Source of the DNA: Pontibacter flavimaris
Lineage (GTDB): Bacteria; Bacteroidota; Bacteroidia; Cytophagales; Hymenobacteraceae
Assembly: GCF_001907195.1 (NCBI RefSeq)
Contig: NZ_LVWA01000009.1
Location: 186,001-250,000 of the forward strand
Reading direction: 5' to 3'
DNA: 64,000 nt
Shown here: in pieces, positions 27,001 through 35,986 of the stretch
How the letters are laid out: every line of letters begins with the position of its first letter
Position numbering within the stretch: position 1 is the first letter of the stretch
Notes under the pieces: model-generated
What the model was told of the DNA's origin: nothing
Databases searched by the model: none
Seen by the model: only the letters and a program-made list of their open reading frames with translations
Program-made: the position numbers and the translations under genes

Positions 27001-30000
27001 CAGGCCTCTGCTACACTCACTGGATTTTTAGCGGGTACGCACACGATCTACGCCAGGGATGCCAACGGATGCGTGGTGTCAGGTTCCTTTACTGTTGCCA
27101 ACATCGCCGGTCCTACGGCGGTGGCGGCCACCTCGCTGCCTGCCGGTTGCGCCAACAACGACGGTAGCATTACCGTGGGCACCGTAACCGGGGGCACGGC
27201 AACGTATACGTACTCTATCAACGGCACCAGTTTCCAGAGCGCAAAGACCTTCACGGGGCTGGCTTCCGGAACCTACACCGTTACGGCGAAAGATGCCAAC
27301 GGCTGTATCGTGACCAGATCTGTTTCGGTAGGAAAGACGGCCCCAACCAACTTTGCGGCTACAACGCAGCCATCCACCTGCGGAAGCAACAACGGCTCCA
27401 TCACCATGGGCGCAGTTACGGGTGGCGTGTCTCCTTATACGTATAGCAAGGATGGCGCAAACTTCCAGGCATCTGCTACGCTCACTGGCTTTGTGGCTGG
27501 CTCACACACCATCACGGTGAAAGATGCCAAAGGCTGTACCTTCTCCAAGGCGATCACGGTTACGGATGTAGCGGGTCCTTCGGATCTGGCTACTGCCGCC
27601 ACGGCTTCTACCTGCGGCAACAGCAACGGGCAGTTTACCGTGAGTGGCGTAACGGGCGGTATCGCTCCGTACAAGTATAGTATAGATGGCGCCAACTTTC
27701 AGGACTCCAATACATTTACAGCGCTGGCTGAAGGCACTTACACGGTAACCGTAAAAGACGCTAACGGCTGTACGTACGCTGAAACAGTGGCGGTAAGCAA
27801 CATCGAAGGCCCCTCGTTCACACTTTCTGCCAAAGCCTCCACCTGCGGGGCCAGCAACGGAACGGTAACCGTAAACAGCCCGACCGGCGGCACGGCACCT
27901 TATACCTACAGCAAGAACGGCACGACTTTCCAGACTTCAGCCACCTTCTCGGGGCTGGCAGCCGGCAAGTATACCATCACGGTGAAAGATGCCAACGGTT
28001 GCCTACTGCCTCAAACGATAGAAGTGACAGACATACCGGGCCCAAGCGACCTGGCCATGATGAGCAAGGCTTCCACCTGCGGCGACCCGAATGGTGTGAT
28101 CAGCATCAGCGGCGTAACCGGTGGCACGGCGCCTTATACGTATAGCATCGATGGCACGAACTTCCAGGCTTCCCAGACCTTTGCCTCCGTTTTGGCGGGT
28201 GAGCATACGGTAACGGTGAAAGATGCCAACGGCTGTATCATCAGCAAAGCGATCGTGGTAGGCAACGTGGCCGGCCCGACCGGTATCACAGCAAGCACCT
28301 CCTCCTCCACCTGCGGCAGCAACAACGGCGAAATAACCGTAACGGGCGTAACGGGCGGTGCAGGTGCTTATACGTACAGCAAGGATGGCGTGAACTTCCA
28401 GGCCTCCGCCACGCTCACTGGCTTTGTGGCCGGCACGCACACGATCTACGCCAAAGATGCGAACGGCTGTACAGTGGCCAAGGCCTTCACGGTCTCAGAC
28501 ATTGCAGGACCTTCTGCGGTGGCGGCTACCTCGCAGCCGGCCAGCTGTAACGACAACGACGGAAGCATCACAGTCGGCAACGTGACTGGCGGAACATCCG
28601 ACTATACGTACTCCATCAACGGCACTACGTTCCAGAGCTCCACCAGCTTCACAGGTTTGGCCTCCGGCACCTACACCGTAACGGCCAAAGACAAAAACGG
28701 CTGTATCATCACCACAAGTATAAAAGTTAACCTGAACGTACCCACCGCTTTTGCCAGCACTTCGGTAGCCGCCACCTGCGGTCGTCCGGATGGGCAGCTG
28801 ACGATAGGGGCGGTAACCGGCGGCACGGCTCCTTATACCTATAGTATAAACGGGGGCAGCTTCCAGGCATCCGCTACCTTCACCAACTTGGTGGCCGGGG
28901 CTTACAAGATCACAGTTCGGGATGCCAAGGGTTGTACGTTTACCAATGAGGTAGGCGTGCGCAACCTGGAGGGACCAACCTTCAGCACGGCTGCCACGGC
29001 TACCACCTGCGGCGCAGCAAACGGAAGTATAAAAGTAAGCAACACAACCGGAGGGGTAGGGCCTTATACTTATAGTATAGATGGTGCGAACTTCCAGACA
29101 GCTACAACTTTCGCAAACCTGCTGGCCGGAACATACACCATCACAGTGAAAGACTCGAAAGGTTGTGTGGGCACGAGCCAGGTAATAGTGAAAGACATTG
29201 CCGGCCCGAGCGATTTCGTGCTGGCCGGTGCATCCTCCACCTGCGGTGGCAGCAATGCTGCGATCACGGTAAGCGGTGTAGAGGGCGGCACGGCTCCTTA
29301 TACATACAGCCAGGATGGATCTACCTTCCAGGAATCAGCGACCTTTGCCAACCTGGCCGCCGGCAAGTATACCATCACCGTGAAAGATGCCAACGGCTGT
29401 ATCATCAGCAAAGCGATTGAACTGAGTGACATCCCTGGCCCAAGCGAGCTAACACTAGCCTCTACTGCCTCTACCTGCGGCGACGCCAATGGTAAGATAG
29501 AGGTAGGTGGTGTAACGGGCGGCACGGCTCCTTATACTTTCTCCATCGATGGCAAAGCTTTCCAGCCGGGCGCTACTTTTGGCTCTGTGCTGGCAGGCAC
29601 CTATACCGTAACGGTGAAGGATGCCAACGGCTGTACGTTGTCTGAGGAGATTGTGGTAGATAACGTTGGCGGCCCGGCAGGGCTTACAGCCAGCGCCACT
29701 TCTTCTACCTGCGGCGCTGCTAACGGCAAACTCACCGTTACGGCAGCAACCGGTGGTGTGGCTCCTTATACTTACTCACTGGATGGCGTGAATTTCCAGG
29801 CAGGCCTGGAGTTCGGCAACCTGCTGGCCGGCTCGCACACCATCACCGTAAAAGACGCCAACGGCTGTACGTTCGCCAAAGCCTTCACGGTTGCTGACAT
29901 TGCCGGCCCATCGGCGGTAGCGGCCACCTCTCAGTCAGCCAGCTGCCAGAACAACGACGGTAGCATTGCGGTAGGCAAAGTAACGGGCGGAACATCAGCT

Positions 30001-33000
30001 TATACGTACTCCATCGATGGTAAAAACTTCCAGAGCGCAACCAGCTTTACAGGCCTGGCTTCCGGAGACTATACCATCACGGTGAGAGACAAAAATGGCT
30101 GCACGGTTACCACAAGTATAAAAGTTAACCAGAACGTACCCACTGACTTTGCCAGCACCACGGTAGCCTCTACCTGCGGCGCGAGCAATGCAAGTATAAC
30201 GATAGGTTCGGTAACGGGCGGCACAGCGCCTTATACGTATAGCACCGACGGCAAAAGCTTCCAGGCAGCAGCCACACTTGATAACCTGGTGGCCGGAAAC
30301 TATACCATCACGGTAAAAGATGCCAAAGGCTGTACGTTCAGTAAAGAGGTAACAGTAGAAGATATCGCCGGACCATCGGCACTTGCTTTAGCTGGCAAAG
30401 CCTCTACCTGCGGCAGCACCAACGCCACCATCACGGTAAGCGGTGTAACCGGCGGAACCGCTCCTTATACCTTCAGCATTGACGGCACCACCTTCCAGAG
30501 CGGTACCAGCTTCGGTTCGTTGTTGGCCGGAAAGTATGAGATAACAGTGAAGGATGCCAATGGCTGTACCTTCGCACAGGAGATTACACTGCAAGACATC
30601 CCTGGTCCATCTGCCTTCACTGCCACAGCCACAGCCTCCAGCTGCGGTCGCGCAAACGGAAGTATAACCGTGGCTGCCGTAACGGGCGGAACCGCACCGT
30701 ATGCCTATAGCGCAGACGGTACGAATTTCCATGAAGCAACTAAGCTGACTGGCCTGCTGGCTGGCGCGCACACCATCACGGTGAAGGATGCCAACGGCTG
30801 TATCGTGACAATGAACGTGACGATTGAAGACGTGGCAGGTCCAGCAGGGCTGGAGCTGGCAAGCACAGCCTCTACCTGCGGCGCCAGCAACGGCAGCATC
30901 ACGGTGAGCAAGGTAACGGGTGGCACGGCTCCTTATTCGTATAGTATAGATGGATCAGCTTTCCAGAGCGGACCTACCTTTAGCGAGGTGCTGGCCGGAG
31001 CGTACACGGTAACGGTGAAGGATGCCAACGGCTGTACTTTCTCTGCCAAGATCACGGTAGAAGACATTGCCGGACCAGCAAACCTGACTGCTGCTACTAC
31101 TGCTACTACCTGTGGAGCCAGCAACGGCGCGATACGTATAACCGGTGTAACCGGCGGAACAGCGCCTTATGCTTATAGTATAGACGGCACGAACTTCCAG
31201 GCTACTGCTGCCTTTGCAGAGCTAGCTGCCGGTACGCACACCATCACGGTAAAAGACGCCAACGGCTGTACTTTTGCCAAAGCCATCGAGGTAACGAACC
31301 TGGAAGGACCGAGTGCTATAGCAGCTACCACCAAAGCGGCCAGCTGCGCCGACAACGACGGCAGCATTTCGGTAGGCAACATCACCGGTGGCACGGCTCC
31401 TTATACGTACGCCATCAACAGGAAAGATTTCCAGAGCAGCACCAGCTTTACAGGTCTGGCCTCCGGAGCGTATACCATCACAGTAAAAGATGCCAATGGT
31501 TGCGAAACCACGGAATCCGTGAAGGTGAGCAAGGATGGTCCGGCAAGCTTTGCCAGCACCACCAGTGCCTCTACCTGCGGTGCCGAGAACGGACGCATTT
31601 CGGTTGTGTCGGTGGAGGGTGGCGCGCTGCCTTATACTTATAGTATAAACGGTGGCAGCTTCCAGGGTTCCGCTAGCTTCACATCACTACTGGCCGGTAC
31701 TTACAGCGTTACCGTGAAAGATGCCAACGGCTGTACGTATACCCAGGAAGTCGAACTGACAAATATCGAAGGTCCATCTGACCTGACAGCCGCTGCTACT
31801 ACCGCTACCTGTGGCAACAGCAACGGCCAGATCAATGTGTCGGCGGTAACAGGCGGCACGGCTCCTTATACTTATAGCGTGGATGGCGTGAAGTTCCAGG
31901 CCTCTGCCACACTTTCTGGTCTTGCCGCTGGCGAGTACCAGGTAACGGTGAAGGATGCCAATGGCTGTACGGTAGTGAAAGCGGTAACAGTGGCCAACGC
32001 CTCCGGTCCGGAAGGATTTACGGTGGCCGGCAAAGCCGCTACCTGCGGCGCTGCCAACGGCCAGGCTACGGTGAGTGCCGTGGTGGGGGGTAAGGCGCCT
32101 TATACCTACAGCAAGGACGGTACGAACTTCCAGCCGGAAACCACGATGACAGGATTAGCCGCCGGCACGCATATCATCACCATAAAAGACGCCAACGGCT
32201 GTACCTTCACCAAGCAAATAATCATTGAGAACATCGCCGGACCAGCCAACTACGAACTGGCTACTGTTTCCACTACCTGCGGCGCTGCCAACGGTTCTAT
32301 CACGGTAAGCAACATAGCGGGCGGCACGGTACCTTATACTTACGCCCTGAACGAAGGCGCTTTCCAGGCTTCAGCCACTTTTGCAGAAGTAGCCGCCGGC
32401 TCTCACACCATCACGGTGAAAGATGGCAACGGCTGTACGTTGGTGAAGCAGGTAAGGGTAACGGATGTCGCTGGTCCTGCTGAGATTGCGGCGGCTACCA
32501 CGCCAACTGCCTGCACGGCCAACAACGGTACCATTACCGTGAGCGGCGTGATGGGTGGCCAGGCTCCTTATACTTATTCGCTGGATGGTACCAAGTACCA
32601 GGCGGCGGCCAACTTCGGCGCGCTGGCGGCAGGGGAGTATGAAGTATACGTGAAGGATGCCAACGGCTGCAGCACCTCCGCTAAAGTAACAGTAGGCGTG
32701 AAAGGTCCGAAGGAGGCTGAGGTTACGGCTGCCAACGCCACCTGCGGCGAAGAGAACGGCTCCATCACCATCGCAACGGTAACGGATGGCACCAAGCCAC
32801 TTGCCTATAGTATAAACGGCGGCAGCTTCCAGGCCTCGGCTACGTTTGCCAACCTGGCGGCAGGTGTGTATACCATCCTTATTAAAGATGCCGAAGGATG
32901 TACGCTGGAAGTAACCCAGAGTGTGAGCAACAACAACGCGCCAACCTTTACCGCAACCGGCACCGATGCCAGCTGCGGCGCCGGGAACGGCCGCATCGTG

Positions 33001-34134
33001 ATCAGCGATGTGAGTGGCGTGAGCCCTTATACTTACAGCGTGGACGGAACTACTTTCCAGGACGCGCCGGAGTTTACCGGTCTGGCCGAAGGAGAGTACC
33101 AGGTAACGGTGAAGGATGCCAACGGCTGTGTAAACTTCCAGACGGTAACCATCGGCAACACGCCACCCATCACCGACCTGAGAGCCACCGTTGCAGCCCC
33201 AAGCTGCGACCAGCCGAGCGGCCAGATTAAGGTTGATGAAGTAGTGGGCGGTACGGCTCCTTATACTTATAGTATAGATGGCACTACCTTCACGGCTTCT
33301 GCCACGCTTGCGGATGTGGCGCCGGGCAGCTATACCTTAACAGTGAAAGACGCAACCGGCTGTACTTACAGTATAGACGTGCAGGTGGAAGAGGGCGTAA
33401 GCAGCAGCCTGGAGTATGTGCACGACCTGGCCTGCTCCGGCGGGAACACGGGCGAGATTGCCTTTGCCTCCACCGGCGCTACCGACCAGACGCAGTACAG
33501 CATCGATGGTGGCAAGACTTTCCAGAAATCCCCTGTATTCAAAAACCTGGCAAAAGGAGCCTATCAGCTGATCGCCAAATTCTCCGAGTCCTGCTCCATT
33601 AGCGTGGGCACGGTAGAGGTGAAGGAGGCCGGGGAGATAGAGGTGGAGGTAACGCCACTGACCAAAGCCGTTGGTTTCGAGAAATCAGGCAGCGCAGCCG
33701 TGACGAGGATCAGCGGTGGCGTAGGGCCTTATACGTACTCGCTGGATGGCGGAAGCTTCACTTCTGATTCGGTGTTTACGAACCTGAGCGGGCGTGAGTA
33801 TACCCTGACCGTGAAAGACAGCAGAGGCTGTATCGCCACCACAACCTTTGTGATCGAGGGCCTGGGCGACATCGACATCCCGAACGGCTTCACGCCAAAC
33901 GGCGACGGCACGAACGATACGTGGGTACTGAAGAACCTGCCGAATCTGTACCCGAACAACCAGGTGACGGTGTACAACCGCTGGGGCAGCGAGGTGTTCT
34001 CGTCCAAAGGGTATCAGCGCCCATGGGATGGCACCTTCAAAGGCAAGCGCCTGCCCGACGGTACTTACTACTGCATCATCGAGTTCGGCGACGGCACGGC
34101 TCCAATCAAAACATCCGTGACCATTATGCGCTAA
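24040..34134 (+). CDS. Giant SprB-like T9SS type B adhesin with about 34 tandem repeats
   Basis: The 3364-residue protein has a signal peptide (1-31, ending GAFAQ), Ig/PKD-like domains (about 32-475), then ~34 SprB-type repeats (about 479-3120) of ~78 residues. Each repeat follows the pattern TCGxxNGxITVxxVTGGTAPY, then YSIDGxxFQ, GLxAGxYTITVKDANGC, and a xDIAGPS linker. Two degenerate repeats follow, and a C-terminal CHU_C sorting domain starts near 3278 (IPNGFTPNGDGTNDTWVLKN). Each repeat carries two Cys that could pair. SprB-type proteins are surface adhesins moved or displayed by the gliding machinery. A PorP/SprF gene follows 27 nt downstream. The repeats form a six-unit higher-order array. 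Ligand unknown. Confidence 0.92.
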   Translation: MITTSTQRRSFLFAICLLGVLQLATSLGAFAQGKNDVPTFTVDLRGKPNGVWNSGEVARNGQLCGVPNNENCIQFEIILDKNAEQMEFDIVGGPVPSGSMYYQIGCGTSYAVGEPICVNVSETIVLTLCMPGNAKGIFEIRSLASFVPQADVSVTAGCSATLIAPLSFEPGTIKWRDITYNGTYDKYLSFPNGDTKPLVTPDASAPAYVDYEVTGTTVATKCPGRFASDVVRVYFYPPPTITVGPTPAIICPGSSGVALTGAVTGGDGNWEYIWTDPAGNVVGNQMNYTATTVGTYKFEVRNINYPNCREFSATVDVVSDLAANAGPDQLVCSQSPVQLAGTITAATGGIWSGGGGTFSPSNTALNAVYTPTAAEIAAGSVKLTLTSTGNGSCTAVKDDVLITFYPIDVALTGTPVICNGTLGTITAKVTGGSGTIAYKWSSGQTTATITGVAAGTYTVTVTDGKSCAITKSFTVTQVNGPTGFTINATQETCGSSNGSVTVSGVTGGTSPYKYSADGKTYQTGTTLAGLAAGNYTIYVMDANGCTTTKSVTISNVAGPTAVTAATAPASCANNDGSITVGNATGGTAPYKYSINGSTFQTSTSFTGLAAGTYTVTAQDANLCTVTTTVTVAKVTLTAFTATPASSTCGESNASITVSNVKGGIAPLYYSIDGKNFQTNATLSGLAAGNYTVTVRDSRGCILTKAVTVGNIAGPTDLTATAKASTCGNSNAEITVTGVTGGTGTYTYSIDGATFKTASSFTGLAAGNYIVYVKDGNGCIYSEAVALTDIAGPAFTATATSSTCGASNGRISISGVTGGTAPYTYSKDGSTFQDAASFTGLAAGTYNITVKDANGCSLVKAVTVTDVAGPSDFALAAKSSTCGASNGSITVGTVTGGTSTYTYSIDGKTFQTSATFGSLRAGEYTITVRDRNLCVIAKKITVTDVAGPTNLAASSKSSTCGSSNGELTVTGVTGGTAPYTYSKDGVNFQASATLTGFLAGTHTIYARDANGCVVSGSFTVANIAGPTAVAATSLPAGCANNDGSITVGTVTGGTATYTYSINGTSFQSAKTFTGLASGTYTVTAKDANGCIVTRSVSVGKTAPTNFAATTQPSTCGSNNGSITMGAVTGGVSPYTYSKDGANFQASATLTGFVAGSHTITVKDAKGCTFSKAITVTDVAGPSDLATAATASTCGNSNGQFTVSGVTGGIAPYKYSIDGANFQDSNTFTALAEGTYTVTVKDANGCTYAETVAVSNIEGPSFTLSAKASTCGASNGTVTVNSPTGGTAPYTYSKNGTTFQTSATFSGLAAGKYTITVKDANGCLLPQTIEVTDIPGPSDLAMMSKASTCGDPNGVISISGVTGGTAPYTYSIDGTNFQASQTFASVLAGEHTVTVKDANGCIISKAIVVGNVAGPTGITASTSSSTCGSNNGEITVTGVTGGAGAYTYSKDGVNFQASATLTGFVAGTHTIYAKDANGCTVAKAFTVSDIAGPSAVAATSQPASCNDNDGSITVGNVTGGTSDYTYSINGTTFQSSTSFTGLASGTYTVTAKDKNGCIITTSIKVNLNVPTAFASTSVAATCGRPDGQLTIGAVTGGTAPYTYSINGGSFQASATFTNLVAGAYKITVRDAKGCTFTNEVGVRNLEGPTFSTAATATTCGAANGSIKVSNTTGGVGPYTYSIDGANFQTATTFANLLAGTYTITVKDSKGCVGTSQVIVKDIAGPSDFVLAGASSTCGGSNAAITVSGVEGGTAPYTYSQDGSTFQESATFANLAAGKYTITVKDANGCIISKAIELSDIPGPSELTLASTASTCGDANGKIEVGGVTGGTAPYTFSIDGKAFQPGATFGSVLAGTYTVTVKDANGCTLSEEIVVDNVGGPAGLTASATSSTCGAANGKLTVTAATGGVAPYTYSLDGVNFQAGLEFGNLLAGSHTITVKDANGCTFAKAFTVADIAGPSAVAATSQSASCQNNDGSIAVGKVTGGTSAYTYSIDGKNFQSATSFTGLASGDYTITVRDKNGCTVTTSIKVNQNVPTDFASTTVASTCGASNASITIGSVTGGTAPYTYSTDGKSFQAAATLDNLVAGNYTITVKDAKGCTFSKEVTVEDIAGPSALALAGKASTCGSTNATITVSGVTGGTAPYTFSIDGTTFQSGTSFGSLLAGKYEITVKDANGCTFAQEITLQDIPGPSAFTATATASSCGRANGSITVAAVTGGTAPYAYSADGTNFHEATKLTGLLAGAHTITVKDANGCIVTMNVTIEDVAGPAGLELASTASTCGASNGSITVSKVTGGTAPYSYSIDGSAFQSGPTFSEVLAGAYTVTVKDANGCTFSAKITVEDIAGPANLTAATTATTCGASNGAIRITGVTGGTAPYAYSIDGTNFQATAAFAELAAGTHTITVKDANGCTFAKAIEVTNLEGPSAIAATTKAASCADNDGSISVGNITGGTAPYTYAINRKDFQSSTSFTGLASGAYTITVKDANGCETTESVKVSKDGPASFASTTSASTCGAENGRISVVSVEGGALPYTYSINGGSFQGSASFTSLLAGTYSVTVKDANGCTYTQEVELTNIEGPSDLTAAATTATCGNSNGQINVSAVTGGTAPYTYSVDGVKFQASATLSGLAAGEYQVTVKDANGCTVVKAVTVANASGPEGFTVAGKAATCGAANGQATVSAVVGGKAPYTYSKDGTNFQPETTMTGLAAGTHIITIKDANGCTFTKQIIIENIAGPANYELATVSTTCGAANGSITVSNIAGGTVPYTYALNEGAFQASATFAEVAAGSHTITVKDGNGCTLVKQVRVTDVAGPAEIAAATTPTACTANNGTITVSGVMGGQAPYTYSLDGTKYQAAANFGALAAGEYEVYVKDANGCSTSAKVTVGVKGPKEAEVTAANATCGEENGSITIATVTDGTKPLAYSINGGSFQASATFANLAAGVYTILIKDAEGCTLEVTQSVSNNNAPTFTATGTDASCGAGNGRIVISDVSGVSPYTYSVDGTTFQDAPEFTGLAEGEYQVTVKDANGCVNFQTVTIGNTPPITDLRATVAAPSCDQPSGQIKVDEVVGGTAPYTYSIDGTTFTASATLADVAPGSYTLTVKDATGCTYSIDVQVEEGVSSSLEYVHDLACSGGNTGEIAFASTGATDQTQYSIDGGKTFQKSPVFKNLAKGAYQLIAKFSESCSISVGTVEVKEAGEIEVEVTPLTKAVGFEKSGSAAVTRISGGVGPYTYSLDGGSFTSDSVFTNLSGREYTLTVKDSRGCIATTTFVIEGLGDIDIPNGFTPNGDGTNDTWVLKNLPNLYPNNQVTVYNRWGSEVFSSKGYQRPWDGTFKGKRLPDGTYYCIIEFGDGTAPIKTSVTIMR
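25474..33400 (+). repeat. Tandem ~233-bp coding repeats with a six-unit higher-order period
   Basis: About 34 in-frame repeats are present. A distinctive module (NNDGS or DNDGS in place of the usual CGxxNGS, with ASGTYT) occurs as repeats 2, 8, 14, 20 and 26. Its first Cys codon lies at 25750, 27148, 28546, 29944 and 31345, giving steps of 1398, 1398, 1398 and 1401 nt. A related module lies at 32512, five units later. The module after each NNDGS copy lacks the AGP linker, and the one before it carries DGVNFQ...THTI, so the block order is conserved. This implies block-wise duplication of six repeats with one later loss. Confidence 0.85.
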
Positions 34135-34161
34135 TTGCCCATTTACCAAACAAGACGTGTT

Positions 34162-35106
34162 ATGAAAAATTACATTCTCCTATTTTGCTTTCTGCTCGTT
34201 GGTTCGGTAGCTGTGGCGCAGCAGAAGGCGCTGTATAGCCAGTACATGACCAATTACTTTCTCCTGAACCCGGCCGTGGCCGGGGTGGAGAAAGACTGGA
34301 ACATAAAAGCCGGCTACCGCAACCAGTGGACCGGCTTTGACGGGGCGCCCCAGACCTACTACCTGAGCGCCGAGACAGCCTTGTTTAAGCGCAGCATCGG
34401 CCGCAGGGCCAAGCCTTACCACGGGGCCGGCGGCTATGTGTATACTGATAAGACAGGGCCCATCTCGCAGACCGGCTTGCTGCTATCGTATGCCTACCAT
34501 GTGCCGCTTAACAGGACGTTATTCTTGTCTTCGGGTGTGTTTGCCGGCGTGCAGCAGTATAAATTCGATGAGAACAAGATTCACCTGGCGGATGGCTCCA
34601 ACGAGCGCGACCCGGTAACGCAGCAGGGAAGTATAAATGCCTTTATGCCGGACCTGAGTGTGGGCACGTACCTGCACTCGGAGGAGTTCTTTGTGGGCGC
34701 TTCGCTGTTCCAGGTGCTGGGCAACAAGATCAACAAGAACAAGGAGATCGAGGACCCGGCCCGCCTCTCGCGCCACCTGTTTGTGTCGGGTGGGTATAAC
34801 TTTGATGTGAACCGCAACATCACGGTGACACCCTCGGTGCTGCTCAAGTACGTTTCCCCCGCCCCCATACAGGCGGATATTAATGTAAGAGGCGAGTACC
34901 ACTTCACCAAGCGCCGCAAAACCGTTTACGACGACATGGTGTGGGCTGGCATTTCCTACAGAACCCAGGACGCTGTGGTAGGATTGATTGGCGTGCAGTT
35001 TAAAGAGCAGTACCGCCTGAGCTATACCTATGACATCACCGTATCGCCCATGCGCCACCACAGTGCCGGCTCGCACGAGATTGTGCTAGGGTTCAGGATG
35101 CCGTAG
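34162..35106 (+). CDS. PorP/SprF family type IX secretion membrane protein, partner of the giant adhesin
   Basis: The protein has 314 residues from the ATG at 34162; a TTG at 34135 is in frame but lies upstream of the signal peptide. MKNYILLFCFLLVGSVAVAQ is the signal peptide, followed by the family opening QKALYSQYMTNYFLLNPAVAG. The remainder is an outer-membrane beta structure ending EIVLGFRM. By analogy with Flavobacterium SprF it should be needed to export or hold the SprB-like protein encoded 27 nt upstream. It resembles the 6164-7165 protein in architecture and opening motif but is clearly diverged. Confidence 0.9.
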   Translation: MKNYILLFCFLLVGSVAVAQQKALYSQYMTNYFLLNPAVAGVEKDWNIKAGYRNQWTGFDGAPQTYYLSAETALFKRSIGRRAKPYHGAGGYVYTDKTGPISQTGLLLSYAYHVPLNRTLFLSSGVFAGVQQYKFDENKIHLADGSNERDPVTQQGSINAFMPDLSVGTYLHSEEFFVGASLFQVLGNKINKNKEIEDPARLSRHLFVSGGYNFDVNRNITVTPSVLLKYVSPAPIQADINVRGEYHFTKRRKTVYDDMVWAGISYRTQDAVVGLIGVQFKEQYRLSYTYDITVSPMRHHSAGSHEIVLGFRMP

Positions 35107-35126
35107 CAGTAGCTTTAAAGTGTAAA

Positions 35127-35166
35127 CAAGTATGGCCGGGGCGTTTGCTCCGGCCATACTTGTTTT
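35127..35166 (+). terminator. Terminator after the giant adhesin-PorP pair
   Basis: CAAGTATGGCCGG (35127-35139) pairs with CCGGCCATACTTG (35150-35162) around a 10-nt loop, followed by TTTT. The stem ends are the AAGTATG variant of the repeated genomic word. Confidence 0.8.
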
Positions 35167-35207
35167 GGTGGTGTTATACTTGCGCTGGCTATACTTTTAC
35201 ACTTCCC

Positions 35208-35690
35208 CTGGCGCAAGCGTCCGCTTGTGCCTCCACCTGCTCCATAGTCCTGTCTATACTTCGCTATACTTGCCAGAGCTATACTTTGGCTATACTTGTA
35301 TACTTGCCGGTTATACTTTCATAGCCGCTGCTTCCTTCCGCTTGATACAAGCTATTCTTACTAGCTTCTGCTGATCCTGTAGTTCCCATAAACCTACAGT
35401 TTCATTTCATAGTTTGGTGCTCTCAAGCCCGAGGGGGCTCGTCCTTTGGCATCGCGCTGTGTTCCCTTCCTTTGCTACCCTTCGGTCGCAATGCCCTTGC
35501 AGGGCACCGGAATCTCACAAGGCGCTCAACCTAAGGACTGGGATCAGTTCGATAGCTACGGCCTTACTGTCATCTCGATCTTTGGGAGGGATCTCTCTAG
35601 AACTCCCGATAGATCTCTCATTACATTCGAGATGACAATAAAGTTTAGCAAGTACTAAATTCCCCTCCTTGGAGGGGTAGGGGTGGGTTT
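35208..35690. repeat. Dispersed intergenic element, copy 2
   Basis: This matches 20134-20565 block by block in the same orientation. TGTCATCTCGA (35568-35578) and TCGAGATGACA (35627-35637) form the outer palindrome. It differs by a cluster of six TATACTT words at 35254-35318 inserted between two shared blocks. It ends with CCCCTCCTTGGAGGGGTAGGGGTGG. The encoded short frame from 35414 parallels that of copy 1 but is unlikely to be a gene. Confidence 0.8.
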
Positions 35691-35930
35691 ATACTTTGTG
35701 GGGAAAGATTGCAACCTGTCCGTGTATGAACAGCAGCTACAAAACTTATACTTTGGTTTTAGCAGTTACAGAGTTCCCCTCCTTGGATAAGGAGGGGTAG
35801 GGGTGGTTGGACCAGGCACTGCAGAAACGCGGACACGGATGTCCGCAGCAGAAGAGGTTCCTGACAAAGATGTCCGGAGCAGCAGAAGTTTACAGAAACA
35901 GCAGGGCATCTGAATGGAAACCCCAAAACA
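35691..35930. other. Repeat-rich spacer, no gene
   Basis: It contains a CCCCTCCTTGGATAAGGAGG hairpin continuing into GGGTAGGGGTGGTTGG (about 35777-35810). GCGGACA/TGTCCG elements lie at about 35829-35880, like those at 48100-48345. Confidence 0.5.
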
Positions 35931-35967
35931 AAACTCCCCCTCTCCTAAAAAAGAAGAGGGGGAGTTT
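35931..35967 (-). terminator. Terminator of the M14 carboxypeptidase gene
   Basis: AAACTCCCCCTCT (35931-35943) pairs exactly with AGAGGGGGAGTTT (35955-35967). On the minus strand it is followed by TTTTGTTTTGG. Confidence 0.8.
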
Positions 35968-35986
35968 TTAGCTTGCTATACTTTTC

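Noticed and set aside
25474..33400. Regular ~233-bp repeats considered as a CRISPR or satellite array
   Set aside because: The repeats are in frame, translate to SprB-type modules with conserved Cys and Gly, and have no unique spacers.
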